From CAZNKU01 sp045541135 (GTDB lineage Bacteria; Bacillota; Clostridia; Monoglobales; Firm-18), in NCBI GenBank assembly GCA_045541135.1, contig JAZQIO010000074.1, forward strand, positions 1 to 22,908: DNA of 22,908 bases. Reading direction: 5' to 3'. The notes under the pieces were generated by a model. It made no database searches. It saw nothing but the letters and a program-made list of their open reading frames with translations, and was not told where the DNA came from. The translations under genes were made by a program, and so were the position numbers. Below, one piece after another: positions 22,565 through 22,908 of the stretch (the first letter of the stretch is position 1; each line of letters begins with the position of its first letter).

Positions 22565-22908
22565 TTATTTCCGCTATCCGCGGGGGACTTACTTTTGCGC
22601 CGACAGCAGGTGGCTGTTTCCAATCAAACTTCGCAAAGCTCGTTTTCTTGGACATCCTATGCATGGGATTCGTTCGCCAAATCAAAGATTTGGACTCATC
22701 CGCAATAAGTAAGCAAAAATCGGCGCCGGGACGTTCGGTCAGCAACTCGTAATCGTCAGCTTCTTAAAATTGTCGCACGGGGCTATACGCAAACTCTTTG
22801 CGCGAGCCCCTAAAATTACGCATCAGCAGCGGAAAATGATATGCGCAATTTTACGCCAATTTTTTCAAAACTTCGAAACGATTTGCAATCCCTCACTCTA
22901 CGGCGTAT
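22565..22908. other. Intergenic region with many hairpins, no convincing gene
   Basis: The stretch is visibly richer in G and C than its surroundings. Pairings seen directly are ACAGC-AGGTG-GCTGT (22603-22617), the near-palindrome ATCCTATGCATGGGAT (22654-22669), CCAAATC-AAA-GATTTGG (22677-22693), CGGCGCCG (22721-22728), a composite stem GGGGCT/AGCCCC with inner CGCAAA/TTTGCG (22779-22810), and TAAAATT-A-CGCAT pairing with ATGCG-C-AATTTTA (22811-22853). A 61-codon minus-strand frame (22745-22560) is open but unsupported. This may be a repeat element, a structured RNA, or the leader of a gene beyond the window. Confidence 0.45.

Noticed and set aside
22560..22745. A 61-codon minus-strand frame with protein-like composition (MSKKTSFAKFDW region)
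   Set aside because: No good ribosome binding site or recognised motif, and it lies in the hairpin-rich block. I treat it as possibly part of a repeat family and not as a gene.
1..22908. CRISPR array
   Set aside because: No regularly spaced direct repeats anywhere in the window, and no cas-like protein.

Overview
The window looks like a low-GC, spore-forming member of the Clostridia (Firmicutes). The evidence is a dipicolinate synthase pair (dpaA/dpaB), a SpoVB-like flippase, and the Firmicutes-type cluster hprK ... murB-rapZ-yvcK. Genus cannot be told from the sequence. Roughly the first 8 kb is accessory DNA and the remainder reads as ordinary host chromosome.

Region 1 (1-8026), probable integrative element or defence island: a 5'-truncated DUF4143-type AAA ATPase, a two-gene type III restriction-modification system (mod-res, 3-base gap), three small genes in a hairpin-rich stretch, and a large serine recombinase. 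Directly after the recombinase, an open frame with no start of its own (8028-8156) looks like the 3' end of a host gene cut by the insertion, so the right boundary of the element probably lies near 8026.

Region 2 (8150-11880), sporulation-associated: a two-CBS-domain protein with its own promoter and terminator, dpaA-dpaB (dipicolinic acid synthesis in the mother cell), a convergent SpoVB-like flippase whose 3' end overlaps dpaB, and a divergent small zinc-ribbon protein.

Region 3 (11880-12173), non-coding: two direct copies of a terminator hairpin enclose about 210 bases packed with nested inverted repeats. This is a candidate structured RNA or small non-autonomous element.

Region 4 (12174-16898): a cytoplasmic neutral-ceramidase-like protein (minus strand), a divergent MATE transporter, a minus-strand three-gene operon (small two-helix membrane protein, TetR-family regulator, polytopic membrane protein) with a palindromic operator candidate, and a tRNA-Pro(CGG) gene with its own promoter and a very strong terminator.

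Region 5 (17002-22564): one plus-strand operon from a near-consensus promoter, hprK - PHP phosphoesterase - ROK kinase - murB - rapZ - yvcK. It combines carbon-catabolite control, sugar phosphorylation and cell-envelope precursor synthesis, and ends at a clear terminator. The usual next gene, whiA, is not seen. The final 340 bases are more GC-rich, have no convincing gene and contain several strong hairpins.
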